Source of the DNA: CAZVYJ01 sp964631565
GTDB lineage: Bacteria; Planctomycetota; Phycisphaerae; SM23-33
Assembly (NCBI GenBank): GCA_964631565.1
Contig: CAZVYJ010000026.1
Span: 1-39,694 of the forward strand
DNA: 39,694 nt
Direction: 5' to 3'
Part shown: positions 8,001 to 14,804 of the stretch, in pieces
How the letters are laid out: each line of letters opens with the position of its first letter
How positions within the stretch are numbered: position 1 is the first letter of the stretch
Notes under the pieces: model-generated
The model's database searches: none
What the model saw: the letters and a program-made list of their open reading frames with translations, nothing else
What the model was told of the DNA's origin: nothing
Translations under genes and position numbers: made by a program

Positions 8001-8312
8001 GGAAAACTTTATGAGGTAACCGGGAAATTTCTGGCGGACGTCTTCAAACACGCTCCGGGAAACGAAAGATGTGGACATGGTCTCCGGTACAAATTCATTT
8101 TCACCAATAAGTTTGGCGACTCTTGGACGAACTTCGTCTCCTATATACTTGCGAACGGCGAGATTGAATTCCAGCCCGAGAGCAGCCTGCCGGGCAATAA
8201 GCTCTTCATGCGCCTCTTCATGGGTCTGGTAGGCGAGGTACATGGAGAATACGGAAAAAATCAGGATCGAAATCCCGATTCCAACCAGAAATTTTGTCCG
8301 AATACTCTTCAT
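5028..8312 (-). CDS. Hybrid histidine kinase with haem-motif sensor, two PAS, REC and Hpt domains
   Basis: A 1094-residue membrane phosphorelay sensor. Domains in order: transmembrane helix (about 8-28); periplasmic DUF3365/Tll0287-like domain (about 35-205) with a cytochrome-c type haem motif C159-x-x-C162-H163; second helix (about 215-235); HAMP (about 236-290); two PAS domains (about 312-432 and 445-562); HisKA with H592 in SHEIRTP; HATPase with N-box N705/N709, DTGIG (741-745) and GGTGLGL (770-776); receiver with D891; and Hpt with H1031 in HVLKGS. All phosphorelay residues are present. The exported haem domain suggests sensing of redox state, oxygen or NO; that is inference. Output probably passes to the overlapping diguanylate cyclase gene downstream. 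Confidence 0.92.
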   Translation of the reverse strand: MKSIRTKFLVGIGISILIFSVFSMYLAYQTHEEAHEELIARQAALGLEFNLAVRKYIGDEVRPRVAKLIGENEFVPETMSTSFVSRSVFEDVRQKFPGYLIKFSSENPRNSVNQATADELKIINYFKNNPDKNRWAGRIKLDGKEYYAYFYARRMEESCLVCHGNPADAPAALVAKYGDKNGFNMKAGDLAGLDTVAIPMDAVDQAAMAGFKSHALGTLVAILALFGVTSLLFRFIVCNRITRMAGHFRKIAADKDGIVSPIKMSGRDEICTLSDSFNSLVARVNQAHTDLERQVSNRTAALERLNSKLVEQGAFLRNVLSNVPYYVFWKDKEFIYRGCNDNFARVAGVGSPENIIGKTDYELPWKKEEADGYRKCDIEVITTGRPLQNIEESQLLADGRQVAVLTSKVPLRDAKGEIVGVLGVYADITTLKETERRLRESEEQFRSMVSNILGAVYRCRYDEYWTMEFLSDAIKDITGYPASDFIRNNVRSYASIIHPDDQAIVSRTTAEAVEKHEPYLIEYRVLCKDGGIRWVCEKGQGVFDSVGNLLWLDGAIFDVTADRQAKEELKQAKESAEEASRIKSEFLANVSHEIRTPMNGILGMTDLLLDTSVSDQQREYLEMVKDSANSLLDVINDLLDFSKVEANKLELENCPFSVREVVEATIRASAIHADKKGLSLKSRIATDVPNTVVGDPGRLRQVLVNLVSNALKFTEKGEVTIDVRIENSPSDNVCLHFAVSDTGIGIPPEKITQIFEPFKQADGSTTRQYGGTGLGLAICARLVKMMNGHLWVNSRVGEGSTFHFTAEFGGETQSGLQRDQADTSTDTNAGKAGRRAKSLRVLLAEDNKVNRKVAVTVLEKAGHEVIEACNGREAVDKLLSGDHRIDLVLMDVQMPEMDGLEATAAIRAAEKSTGTHIPIIAMTAHARKEDQVACLEGGMDGYVSKPVSAQELIAVIDDILGDSRGEDEAPSGSMRDKSVLNSAELMSRLGDNPEILREIVGLFLSDYPNYMASIRNAINNSDSEALEQAVHVLKGSLGNMSARNAWKAVVKLENDVKKNDMAAVVETFASLEQEIEKLRDRLLAMIEEYSPCES

Positions 8313-8571
8313 TCAGCCGCAATAGCCCTTGTTTTCTTCGCCGCCGGTTGGCGGACGGATTACGCCGCAAAACAGGTAACGTCCATAACCGATGCCGGCG
8401 ACGTTACTTGCATGCCGCATCTCCATGCAGCCTCTGGCATTACGGAATCCCGTCTTCCAACGGATAATCGGCAAGCCGGTCAACGGCCTTAAGTACTAAC
8501 TTGGCCAAACAGCAAGGATTTAAAGCCCCGATTCTGTTGTTTCACAACCGCCGTTACGATACGCTTATCAT
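8313..8571. promoter_or_regulatory. Divergent promoter region between the hybrid kinase and ispF
   Basis: This 259-base gap carries the start signals of two divergent genes. A perfect 8-bp inverted repeat (GTAACGTC at 8376-8383 with GACGTTAC at 8400-8407) could be an operator or leader hairpin. Toward ispF, TTGTTT (8537-8542), 17 bases and a weak TACGCT (8560-8565) would start transcription on or beside the ispF ATG. No Shine-Dalgarno is visible for ispF. These calls are weak. Confidence 0.3.
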
Positions 8572-9051
8572 ATGCAACGAGTGGGACTTGGATACGATTC
8601 TCATAGGTTTACAGCCGGCCGGAAACTCATGCTCGGCGGGGTCGCCATCGAGCATGATATGGGCCTGGCAGGGCACAGCGACGCCGACGCCGTTCTGCAC
8701 GCCGTGACCGACGCCGTTCTCGGCGCAGCCGCCGCCGGCGATATAGGCGAACATTTTCCGGATACGGATTCCCAATGGGCCGGCGCAGCCAGCGGAAAGT
8801 TTCTGCGGCATGCCGTCACGCTGGCCGGGAAGCTGGGCCTGAAGGTCTGCAACTGCGACATAACCGTCCTCGCCGAGCGCCCGAAGCTGGGACCATATAA
8901 ACAGGCGATGCGGAAAAGCATCGCGTCACTGCTTGGCATCGCCGCAGACTGCGTTTCGGTCAAGGCCAAGACAAACGAGTGCATGGGCTTCGTCGGCCGC
9001 GGCGAAGGCATCGCGGCAATCGCGGTAGTGATGCTGGAAACCTCAGGATAG
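8572..9051 (+). CDS. ispF: 2-C-methyl-D-erythritol 2,4-cyclodiphosphate synthase
   Basis: A 159-residue cytosolic enzyme of the MEP isoprenoid pathway. It cyclises 4-diphosphocytidyl-methylerythritol 2-phosphate to the 2,4-cyclodiphosphate with loss of CMP. The N-terminus has the family form VGLGYDSHRF; zinc ligands D9, H11 and H43 (in GHSDADAVLHA) are present. Downstream are DIGEHFPDTD, the CMP-binding D-x-T-V-x-A-x-x-PK pattern, and AKTNECMGFVGRGEGI. Length is typical. The start agrees with family N-termini although no ribosome-binding site precedes it. The next gene follows after 29 bases and may be co-transcribed. No ispD is present nearby. Confidence 0.95.
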   Translation: MQRVGLGYDSHRFTAGRKLMLGGVAIEHDMGLAGHSDADAVLHAVTDAVLGAAAAGDIGEHFPDTDSQWAGAASGKFLRHAVTLAGKLGLKVCNCDITVLAERPKLGPYKQAMRKSIASLLGIAADCVSVKAKTNECMGFVGRGEGIAAIAVVMLETSG

Positions 9052-9080
9052 GAACCCTGCCGGCCGTCCAAAGGGAAGTA

Positions 9081-10601
9081 ATGAAATTCTCCCGTTTGAT
9101 TATCTGCGTTTTCATTATGTTTGTCCTCCCGGCACAGGCCTCTGCGCAGCAGACGGGCGATACGCCGAAACCGATCTGGCTGGCGGTGACCACGGAATAT
9201 CTCAAACCGGCCGTCGAACCCCTTGCATCCTTTCGCCGTGCCGAAGGCTTTGAGACTGTGATATCGACGCGCCTTGTCCCGGATGCAATAAAATCGATCA
9301 ATCGCAAACCGGCGTTCATACTCATCGTCGGCGACGACCAGGACGGCAAGGACAAGGAACCCTGGTACGTCGCCGCGAAGCGCCTGGAATTTCACCGCTG
9401 GGACTCCAGCCAGCGTGAAACGTTCGCGTCGGATGCGGCCTGGGGCGACATCGACGGCGACCTTATGCCTGATGTGCCGGTTGGGCGAATTCCCGCAAGG
9501 ACAATCGAAGAGGCCAGGCTCGTCGTCGCCAAGATACTCGCCTACGAAAAGCGGCCTCCTGACCTCAGCACGCTGCGAATGCCTGTATGGGCCGGGGCGG
9601 CCGAGTTCGGCCCGATCATAGACAGGATAACAACCGGCATACTGCTGAACAGTTTCCAGCTTTTCGGCCCGAAGTGGATCCAGCCGTGGGCGATATCCTC
9701 CGATCCGAATCATCCGTGGTGCGGCTGGCCGGATGACCAGGCGGCCGACTTCACAAAGCAACTGAAGGCCGGCGGCGTTTTCAGCGCCCTTATCGGCCAC
9801 GGCTCGCAGGAATATTTCTACTCCATGAGGGTCGGAGACAAGACAATCACATACAAGGCCTCCGACGCGCAGGAACTGCTCGGCGAGGGCGAGCCTGCTC
9901 CTCCGCTTGCGATGATATGCTGCCTGTGCGGCGACTTCACCACGGCTGACAACTGCCTGGCCGAGTCGATGCTCATGCTGAAAGGCGGGCCGGCGGCGAC
10001 GATTGCGGCGTCGGCTGAGTCGCACCCCGTCACCAACTTTTATGTCGGCAGGAAAATGCTCGCCAAGCTCCGCGGCCCGAACAAACGCCTCGGCGATTTC
10101 TGGCTGGAAGCCCAGCGGGCCGCCCTTCAGACGTACAATCCGCTCATAGAATCCCTGACCATGCGGGTGCAGAACGCGCAGGGGCAGTCGGCCGACATGG
10201 AAGGCATTCGTTCGGACCACATCCTGATTTACAACATTTTCGGCGACCCGGCTACGAACCTCAAACTGCCCGGCGAACTGAAAGCCACCGTCACCGCGAA
10301 CGGCGATAAATGGGAATGGAAGGTTAAAAAACCGGACGGCGCAACAAGCGTGCTGGCCGGTATCCGACCGGAGGACATCAAATGTCCGCCAGGCAACCCG
10401 GACGCCACGAAAGAAGATGCCCGGCGGCTCAGGGAGAAGGCGAACGCCCAGTTCGAGTTCGCTTCCCTGCCGGCCGTTGAAGACGAGGACGGCTGGCATG
10501 GAACCGTCAACAGCCCCGGGCTGCTCCGCATCGTCGCCGTGACGCCGGAGAAGCTTTACGTCGCGACCGTCACGCTCGCCCGGCCTGACGCGAAGAAGTA
10601 A
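9081..10601 (+). CDS. Secreted C25 (gingipain-like) cysteine peptidase
   Basis: A 506-residue exported protein. Residues 1-23 form a signal peptide ending near AQASAQQ. Residues about 28-410 fit the gingipain C25 fold, with a repeat-like GDIDGDLMPDVPVGRIPART segment. The likely catalytic pair is H240 in LIGHGSQEYF and C281 in the CCLCGDF motif, where gingipains place His and Cys before a G-x-F turn. A beta-rich C-terminal domain (about 420-500) follows, lacking the Bacteroidetes type IX sorting signal. The start is the ATG at 9081, preceded by AAAGGGAAG at a good distance. It lies just after ispF; co-transcription is likely but functional linkage is not obvious. Substrate specificity cannot be read from the sequence. 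Confidence 0.82.
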   Translation: MKFSRLIICVFIMFVLPAQASAQQTGDTPKPIWLAVTTEYLKPAVEPLASFRRAEGFETVISTRLVPDAIKSINRKPAFILIVGDDQDGKDKEPWYVAAKRLEFHRWDSSQRETFASDAAWGDIDGDLMPDVPVGRIPARTIEEARLVVAKILAYEKRPPDLSTLRMPVWAGAAEFGPIIDRITTGILLNSFQLFGPKWIQPWAISSDPNHPWCGWPDDQAADFTKQLKAGGVFSALIGHGSQEYFYSMRVGDKTITYKASDAQELLGEGEPAPPLAMICCLCGDFTTADNCLAESMLMLKGGPAATIAASAESHPVTNFYVGRKMLAKLRGPNKRLGDFWLEAQRAALQTYNPLIESLTMRVQNAQGQSADMEGIRSDHILIYNIFGDPATNLKLPGELKATVTANGDKWEWKVKKPDGATSVLAGIRPEDIKCPPGNPDATKEDARRLREKANAQFEFASLPAVEDEDGWHGTVNSPGLLRIVAVTPEKLYVATVTLARPDAKK

Positions 10602-10693
10602 GCCGGCCATGCAATCACCCCTTCCATTTTTTCCGGAAAACCGGTAAATACGTGTAATAACACATCGGTCAACCGCCGTGAGAGGTAACGTAA

Positions 10694-12103
10694 ATGACAG
10701 TGAAGCTCTATAACACGCTGACCAGAAGCAAAGAAGAGTTCAAGCCAATGAATGATGGCGAGGTCGGGTTGTACACATGCGGCCCGACGGTCTACAACTT
10801 CGCCCACATAGGCAACCTGCGAACTTACATATTCGAAGACATTCTCAAGCGTGTGCTTCAGGCGGCCGGCTACAAGGTTCACCATGTCATGAACGTCACC
10901 GACGTCGGGCACCTTGTTTCCGACGCCGACGAGGGCGAAGACAAGATGGCTCTCGGCGCAGCACGCGAAGGCAAGACCGTCTGGGAAATCGCGGACTTCT
11001 ACTGGCAGGCGTTCCGCAAGGACATGGCCAGGCTAAACCTCATCGAGCCGGAAGTATGGTGCAAGGCGACCGACCACATAGAAGCCCAGATAAATCTTAT
11101 AAAGACGCTCGAGGAAAAAGGCTTCACATACCGGACGGACGACGGCATATACTTCGACACGTCGAAGTTTCCCGATTACGGAAAGATGGCCAGGCTGGAT
11201 ATCGAAGGCCTGAAGGCCGGCGCCCGCATCGAGATGGCCGACAAGCGGAACCCGACCGATTTCGCGCTGTGGAAATTTTCGCCGAAGAACCAGAAGCGGC
11301 TGATGGAATGGCCAAGCCCCTGGGGCGTCGGTTTTCCCGGCTGGCATATCGAGTGCTCGGCAATGGCGATCGACAAACTCGGCGAGCGGCTGGATATTCA
11401 CTGCGGCGGCATCGACCATATACAGGTGCACCACACCAATGAAATCGCACAGGCCGAAGCCGCCCTCGGCCACAAGTGGTGCAACTGGTGGATGCACGCC
11501 GAATTCCTGACGCTGTCAAAAGACGACGACGGCGAAGCGGCCCGCATGTCGAAATCCAGCGGCGAGTTCCTGACGCTGGACCTGCTCGTCAAAAAAGGCT
11601 ACGACCCGCTGGCGTACCGCTACTTCTGCCTGAACGCCCATTACCGCCAGCAGCTCGCTTTCAGCTGGGACGGCATGGACGCAGCCGCCAATGCGATGAA
11701 GCGCCTGCGGCGGGCAGTGCTCGAGCTGCGAGCGAAATTTACCGGCGGCGAAAAGCCGATAAAAGCCGCCCTGATCGAATTCCGCATCGCAGCCGAGGAC
11801 GACCTGAACATGCCTCGCGCGCTTGCAGCCATGTGGAACGTGCTGAAAAACGAACAGGCGTCGGCCGGCGAAATCTACGCCACGCTGCTGGAGATGGACA
11901 AGGTTCTCGGCCTTGGCATCGCCGACATGCAGGAAGAAAAACCCGACGTCGATGAAGCCGAGATCAACAGGCTCATCGCCGAGCGAGCCGATGCACGCAA
12001 AAGCAAAAACTTCGCCCGCTCCGACGAAATCCGCGACCAGCTCGCCGCAATGGGCATAACTCTGGAAGACAAGCCGACCGGCACGATATGGCGGAAAAGC
12101 TGA
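10694..12103 (+). CDS. cysS: Cysteinyl-tRNA synthetase
   Basis: A 469-residue class I aminoacyl-tRNA synthetase that charges tRNA-Cys. Seen directly: C29 in TCGPTVYN (zinc ligand), the HIGN signature at 38-41, GWHIECSAM with the second zinc cysteine, GGIDHIQVHHTNE, and the KMSKS-type loop as RMSKS at 284-288. A helical DALR/anticodon-binding region covers about 300-469. Length is normal. GAGAGG upstream of ATG supports the start. It follows the protease gene after 92 bases. Downstream a strong hairpin (12158-12198) separates it from a convergent gene. Confidence 0.96.
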   Translation: MTVKLYNTLTRSKEEFKPMNDGEVGLYTCGPTVYNFAHIGNLRTYIFEDILKRVLQAAGYKVHHVMNVTDVGHLVSDADEGEDKMALGAAREGKTVWEIADFYWQAFRKDMARLNLIEPEVWCKATDHIEAQINLIKTLEEKGFTYRTDDGIYFDTSKFPDYGKMARLDIEGLKAGARIEMADKRNPTDFALWKFSPKNQKRLMEWPSPWGVGFPGWHIECSAMAIDKLGERLDIHCGGIDHIQVHHTNEIAQAEAALGHKWCNWWMHAEFLTLSKDDDGEAARMSKSSGEFLTLDLLVKKGYDPLAYRYFCLNAHYRQQLAFSWDGMDAAANAMKRLRRAVLELRAKFTGGEKPIKAALIEFRIAAEDDLNMPRALAAMWNVLKNEQASAGEIYATLLEMDKVLGLGIADMQEEKPDVDEAEINRLIAERADARKSKNFARSDEIRDQLAAMGITLEDKPTGTIWRKS

Positions 12104-12106
12104 GAA

Positions 12107-12141
12107 CCGAGTTCTGAGTTCAGAGGTCCGAGTTCAGAGTT
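12107..12141. repeat. Degenerate heptamer array after cysS
   Basis: Five consecutive 7-bp units directly after the cysS stop codon: CCGAGTT, CTGAGTT, CAGAGGT, CCGAGTT, CAGAGTT. The period is exactly seven while the sequence drifts, the same behaviour as the arrays at 70-200. This makes the heptamer a recurrent genome element rather than a single local event. Confidence 0.65.
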
Positions 12142-12157
12142 GCCAGAATCGCGAATT

Positions 12158-12198
12158 GCGCCCATACGGGCGGGCGGAGCGTCAGCCCGTATGGGCGC
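12158..12198. terminator. Perfect 14-bp hairpin between convergent genes
   Basis: GCGCCCATACGGGC (12158-12171) and its exact reverse complement (12185-12198) flank a 13-base loop. The structure lies between the 3' ends of cysS and the convergent enolase-superfamily gene, so it probably ends both transcripts. There is no T-run on either strand. The loop-proximal GGGCGGAGCGTCAGCCC resembles small palindromes of the repeat cluster at 247-597. Confidence 0.6.
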
Positions 12199-12209
12199 GA
12201 CTCGCAGTT

Positions 12210-13382
12210 CTACGCCTTCAGCGTTCGGATGAGTCTGCAGAAGCGGGCGACTTTGTCGAGGTCGATGCTGATCCCCCACCCGTCGCCCTTGAGTGTGCGG
12301 AGTCTGCCGCCGGGTCCGAACATCAGCGAGCGGGTCGTCAGGTCGCCCTTCATCAGAAGCCGGCCGTAGTTGCCCTCGACGAATCGCGGGTGTGAGCCGA
12401 GCTGCAGGAAGCGCCGCTGTGCGGCCGACAGTATGCTGCTCTCGCCGACCATGCAGCCGAGCGAAAACGGAATGTTGTTTTCGGCTGCGAGTCGCGCGAT
12501 GCGCATCGCCCGCATCAGGCCGCCGTTTTTCGACAGGCGGATGTTCCACCATATCCGCTGCGGCTCGGCGAGCAAAGTTTCGGCGTCGGCTTCGGTTCGC
12601 AGCGATTCGTCGGCCATCAGCGGCAGCTCGCATTTGCCGGCGAGCTTGACGAGCTGCTTCGGCTCGCAGAAGGCCGGCTGCTCGACGACGCACACGCCGT
12701 ACTGCTTCAGCGTTGCGATGCGGTCAGGAGCGTCTTTCAGCGACAGCGCACCGTTGTAATCGACGCGCAGGGTGGCCCTGCCCTTTTTAATGGCCCGGCG
12801 AAGTTGGCGATGACAGGCATCGAGGTTGGCCGCGTCGATATCGTCGCCGAGGCCGAGCTTGAGCTTGAAGTCGCTCATGCCGAACAATCGCATCAGCCGC
12901 AGCATGCGGGCGGTTTTTTTCGGGTTGCTGCTGCCGAGCACGCCGCTGACGGTCGCGTCGATGTATCGCCGCACCCGCGTTCGGCCGGTGATGGCGGACA
13001 GCTTCGCGATGTCCATGTCTGCGACGTTGACGAACAGCCGCCGCTCCATCGCCAGGTCCACGGCGCAGGCAGCCGCGGTTATGCATCGTCCGCTCGAGTC
13101 GGTTTCCGGCGGCAGCCACGGTTCGGCGCCGTCGGCGGACACGTCCTGCTCCGCGGCGAGCGGCCAGAGCAGGTCGGCGATGTCGGCTATGACGCCGTCG
13201 AGCGTTTCGCCCGTGACGTAGTCGCGCGGCAGAGTTTCGCCCCATCCGTGCCGGCCGTCGGAGAATTCCATCCGCACGACGACGGACTCGGCCGTCTTAC
13301 GTGACGAGGCTGCATGCTCGAAGTCGCCGCGCATCGGAATCGCGGTCTGATAGATGTCCAGACGTGTGGCTTTGACGGTCAT
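12210..13382 (-). CDS. Enolase-superfamily enzyme, MLE/dipeptide epimerase-like
   Basis: A 390-residue protein of the mandelate racemase/muconate-lactonizing superfamily, which abstracts a proton alpha to a carboxylate using a metal-bound enolate intermediate. The muconate-lactonizing subgroup motif K-x-K is present as K173-L-K175. Metal ligands are D208 (RVDYNGA), E234 (VVEQP) and D258 (MADES), and the opposite-face base is K285 (RLSKNGG). A capping domain occupies about 1-125. This lysine pair is typical of o-succinylbenzoate synthase, N-succinylamino acid racemase and L-Ala-D/L-Glu epimerases. With no menaquinone or murein-recycling genes nearby the substrate is open. The start ATG has no clear ribosome-binding site. 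Confidence 0.82.
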   Translation of the reverse strand: MTVKATRLDIYQTAIPMRGDFEHAASSRKTAESVVVRMEFSDGRHGWGETLPRDYVTGETLDGVIADIADLLWPLAAEQDVSADGAEPWLPPETDSSGRCITAAACAVDLAMERRLFVNVADMDIAKLSAITGRTRVRRYIDATVSGVLGSSNPKKTARMLRLMRLFGMSDFKLKLGLGDDIDAANLDACHRQLRRAIKKGRATLRVDYNGALSLKDAPDRIATLKQYGVCVVEQPAFCEPKQLVKLAGKCELPLMADESLRTEADAETLLAEPQRIWWNIRLSKNGGLMRAMRIARLAAENNIPFSLGCMVGESSILSAAQRRFLQLGSHPRFVEGNYGRLLMKGDLTTRSLMFGPGGRLRTLKGDGWGISIDLDKVARFCRLIRTLKA

Positions 13383-13630
13383 ACGTTTCTGCCGAGAGTT
13401 CGGCCTTTCGGGGAATAAATATACGCGGCGGCGGCCGCCCGCGTCAAAGGTGCATTATGCAGCCTCCGGCCGCAAAGGAGAAAAACGATTTTGCTTGACG
13501 AAAAAGCATATGGTGAATACCATCGCCGCACCTTCAGGAGCACCCGCGGAATATGCGGGCTAGGCCGAAGCTTTTTGAAGTTTTTAAAGTTTCCAGAACC
13601 TGGACTTTTGCGTTCAGATTCGACAACGAT
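13383..13630. promoter_or_regulatory. Promoter region of tRNA-Glu
   Basis: This gap lies between the divergent enolase-superfamily gene and tRNA-Glu. A possible promoter on the plus strand is TTGACG near 13494-13499, a 17-base spacer and TACCAT (13517-13522). A small hairpin, CCCGC with GCGGG around 13543-13560, lies downstream. No convincing coding frame is present. Confidence in the promoter is low because it would leave about 100 bases before the tRNA. Confidence 0.3.
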
Positions 13631-13703
13631 GCCCCCATCGTCTAGTGGCCTAGGATATCAGGTTCTCATCCTGGAGACCGGGGTTCGACTCCCCGTGGGG
13701 GTA
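13631..13703 (+). tRNA. tRNA-Glu (anticodon CUC)
   Basis: A 73-nt cloverleaf. The acceptor GCCCCCA pairs with TGGGGGT (G-U closing pair) and the discriminator is A. The anticodon stem TCAGG/CCTGG encloses loop TTCTCAT, giving anticodon CTC. The T-arm is CGGGG-TTCGACT-CCCCG. No CCA is encoded. It reads GAG codons. Confidence 0.95.
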
Positions 13704-13712
13704 TCCGATTTC

Positions 13713-13746
13713 GATGCGGCTCCGTGCTGGTGCATGGAGCCGCATC
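13713..13746 (+). terminator. Hairpin after tRNA-Glu
   Basis: A perfect 11-bp stem (GATGCGGCTCC at 13713-13723 with GGAGCCGCATC at 13736-13746) encloses a 12-base loop ten bases after tRNA-Glu. It is convergent with the GH130 gene, so it may end transcription from both sides. No long T-run follows. Confidence 0.5.
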
Positions 13747-13772
13747 CATTTGTAAACCGCCGACGGGTTTCG

Positions 13773-14738
13773 CTATCCGGACATCGTCGACATTATGTCG
13801 GCCAGCCCGGCGATCGCAAGGCATATGTGCGTATCGGCCGCCCCGTAATACATCCAGAGTTCATCTCCACGCAGGATAGTGCCGGTCGGGAAAACCACGT
13901 TGGGCACGATGCCGGAAAGCTCGTATGGAGCCTCAGCCTGGAAGATAGCGCCGGCGGAACGGGCGATAACCTTGTGCGGCGTGTCGGTGTCCAGCAGCGC
14001 GGCGCCGACGCGATAAATCAGCCTGCCGCCGTAAGCCTTGACTCCGTGAAAGATCGCAAGCCAGCCGTCGTCGGTGAGAATCGGAGGCGGGCCTGCGCCG
14101 ACTTTCACGCCATCCCACGCCGGACCATCGCCCGCGAAAATTATGCAGTGCGGCTCGCCCCAGTGAATCATGTCCGGCGAGTAGGCCGACCAGATATGCT
14201 CGCTGCCGCCGGCGTCCGGGCGGTGCAGAATGGCCCATCGGCCGGAGAACCTGCGGGGGAACAGCACGCAGTCCTTGTCGTTGGTCATGCCGAGCAGACA
14301 GACACGCTCCGCCCTGACAAAATCCTCCGTTCTGGCGATACCGACGGCCGGCCCCATCGAGGAATATGCGACGTATGTAATGTACCATCGCTTTTCTTCC
14401 GGCACATAGACGACACGAGCATCTTCGCAGCCCCATGTCTCGTAATCGTAGCCCTCCTCGCCGCGGCGGAGCAGCGGTTCGGGGGCGACCTTCCAGTCGG
14501 TGACTCCGTTGCTGCTGCGGGCGACGTAGATGCTGGAGAAGCCTTCGACATCTTCAACTCGTATAAGGAGAACCACCTGGCCGTCATGTTCGGCGGCGCC
14601 TGGATTCAGTACCGCAGACGCACGAAAAGGCAAATTACGCGTCGTCAAAATCGGATTCTCCGCGGCGCGGCTGAATATGTCCCCTGCCGCACCAGCTCCT
14701 GGCGCAACGTGAAATTCGTCATCGTGTCGTGCATTCAT
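13773..14738 (-). CDS. Glycoside hydrolase family 130 (beta-mannoside phosphorylase-like)
   Basis: A 321-residue five-bladed beta-propeller enzyme of GH130, a family whose members mostly phosphorolyse or hydrolyse beta-1,2- or beta-1,4-mannosides. Seen in order: NPGAAEHDGQVVLLIRVED, then CEDARVVYV (the E-D-x-R strand), NDKDCVLFPRR, the HRP turn, WDGVKVGAGPPPI, a FHGV turn, YRVGAALLD, and the late GIVPNVVFPTG and LWMYYGAADT blades. Length is typical and there is no signal peptide, so it acts in the cytoplasm on imported glycans. AAGGAAG precedes the ATG. It follows the proton ATPase gene by 66 bases and may be co-transcribed. Whether it acts on mannan or N-glycan cannot be decided. Confidence 0.9.
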   Translation of the reverse strand: MNARHDDEFHVAPGAGAAGDIFSRAAENPILTTRNLPFRASAVLNPGAAEHDGQVVLLIRVEDVEGFSSIYVARSSNGVTDWKVAPEPLLRRGEEGYDYETWGCEDARVVYVPEEKRWYITYVAYSSMGPAVGIARTEDFVRAERVCLLGMTNDKDCVLFPRRFSGRWAILHRPDAGGSEHIWSAYSPDMIHWGEPHCIIFAGDGPAWDGVKVGAGPPPILTDDGWLAIFHGVKAYGGRLIYRVGAALLDTDTPHKVIARSAGAIFQAEAPYELSGIVPNVVFPTGTILRGDELWMYYGAADTHICLAIAGLADIMSTMSG

Positions 14739-14804
14739 GTTGAGACTTCCTTTCCGAATCTACCGGTGGCCCTCCGGCCAATTACAAAAAATGTAAAAAG
14801 GAAT

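Noticed and set aside
8601..10610. A 669-codon minus-strand frame opposite ispF and the protease
   Set aside because: It overlaps two genes with clear family motifs on the other strand, and is rich in Arg without any domain.
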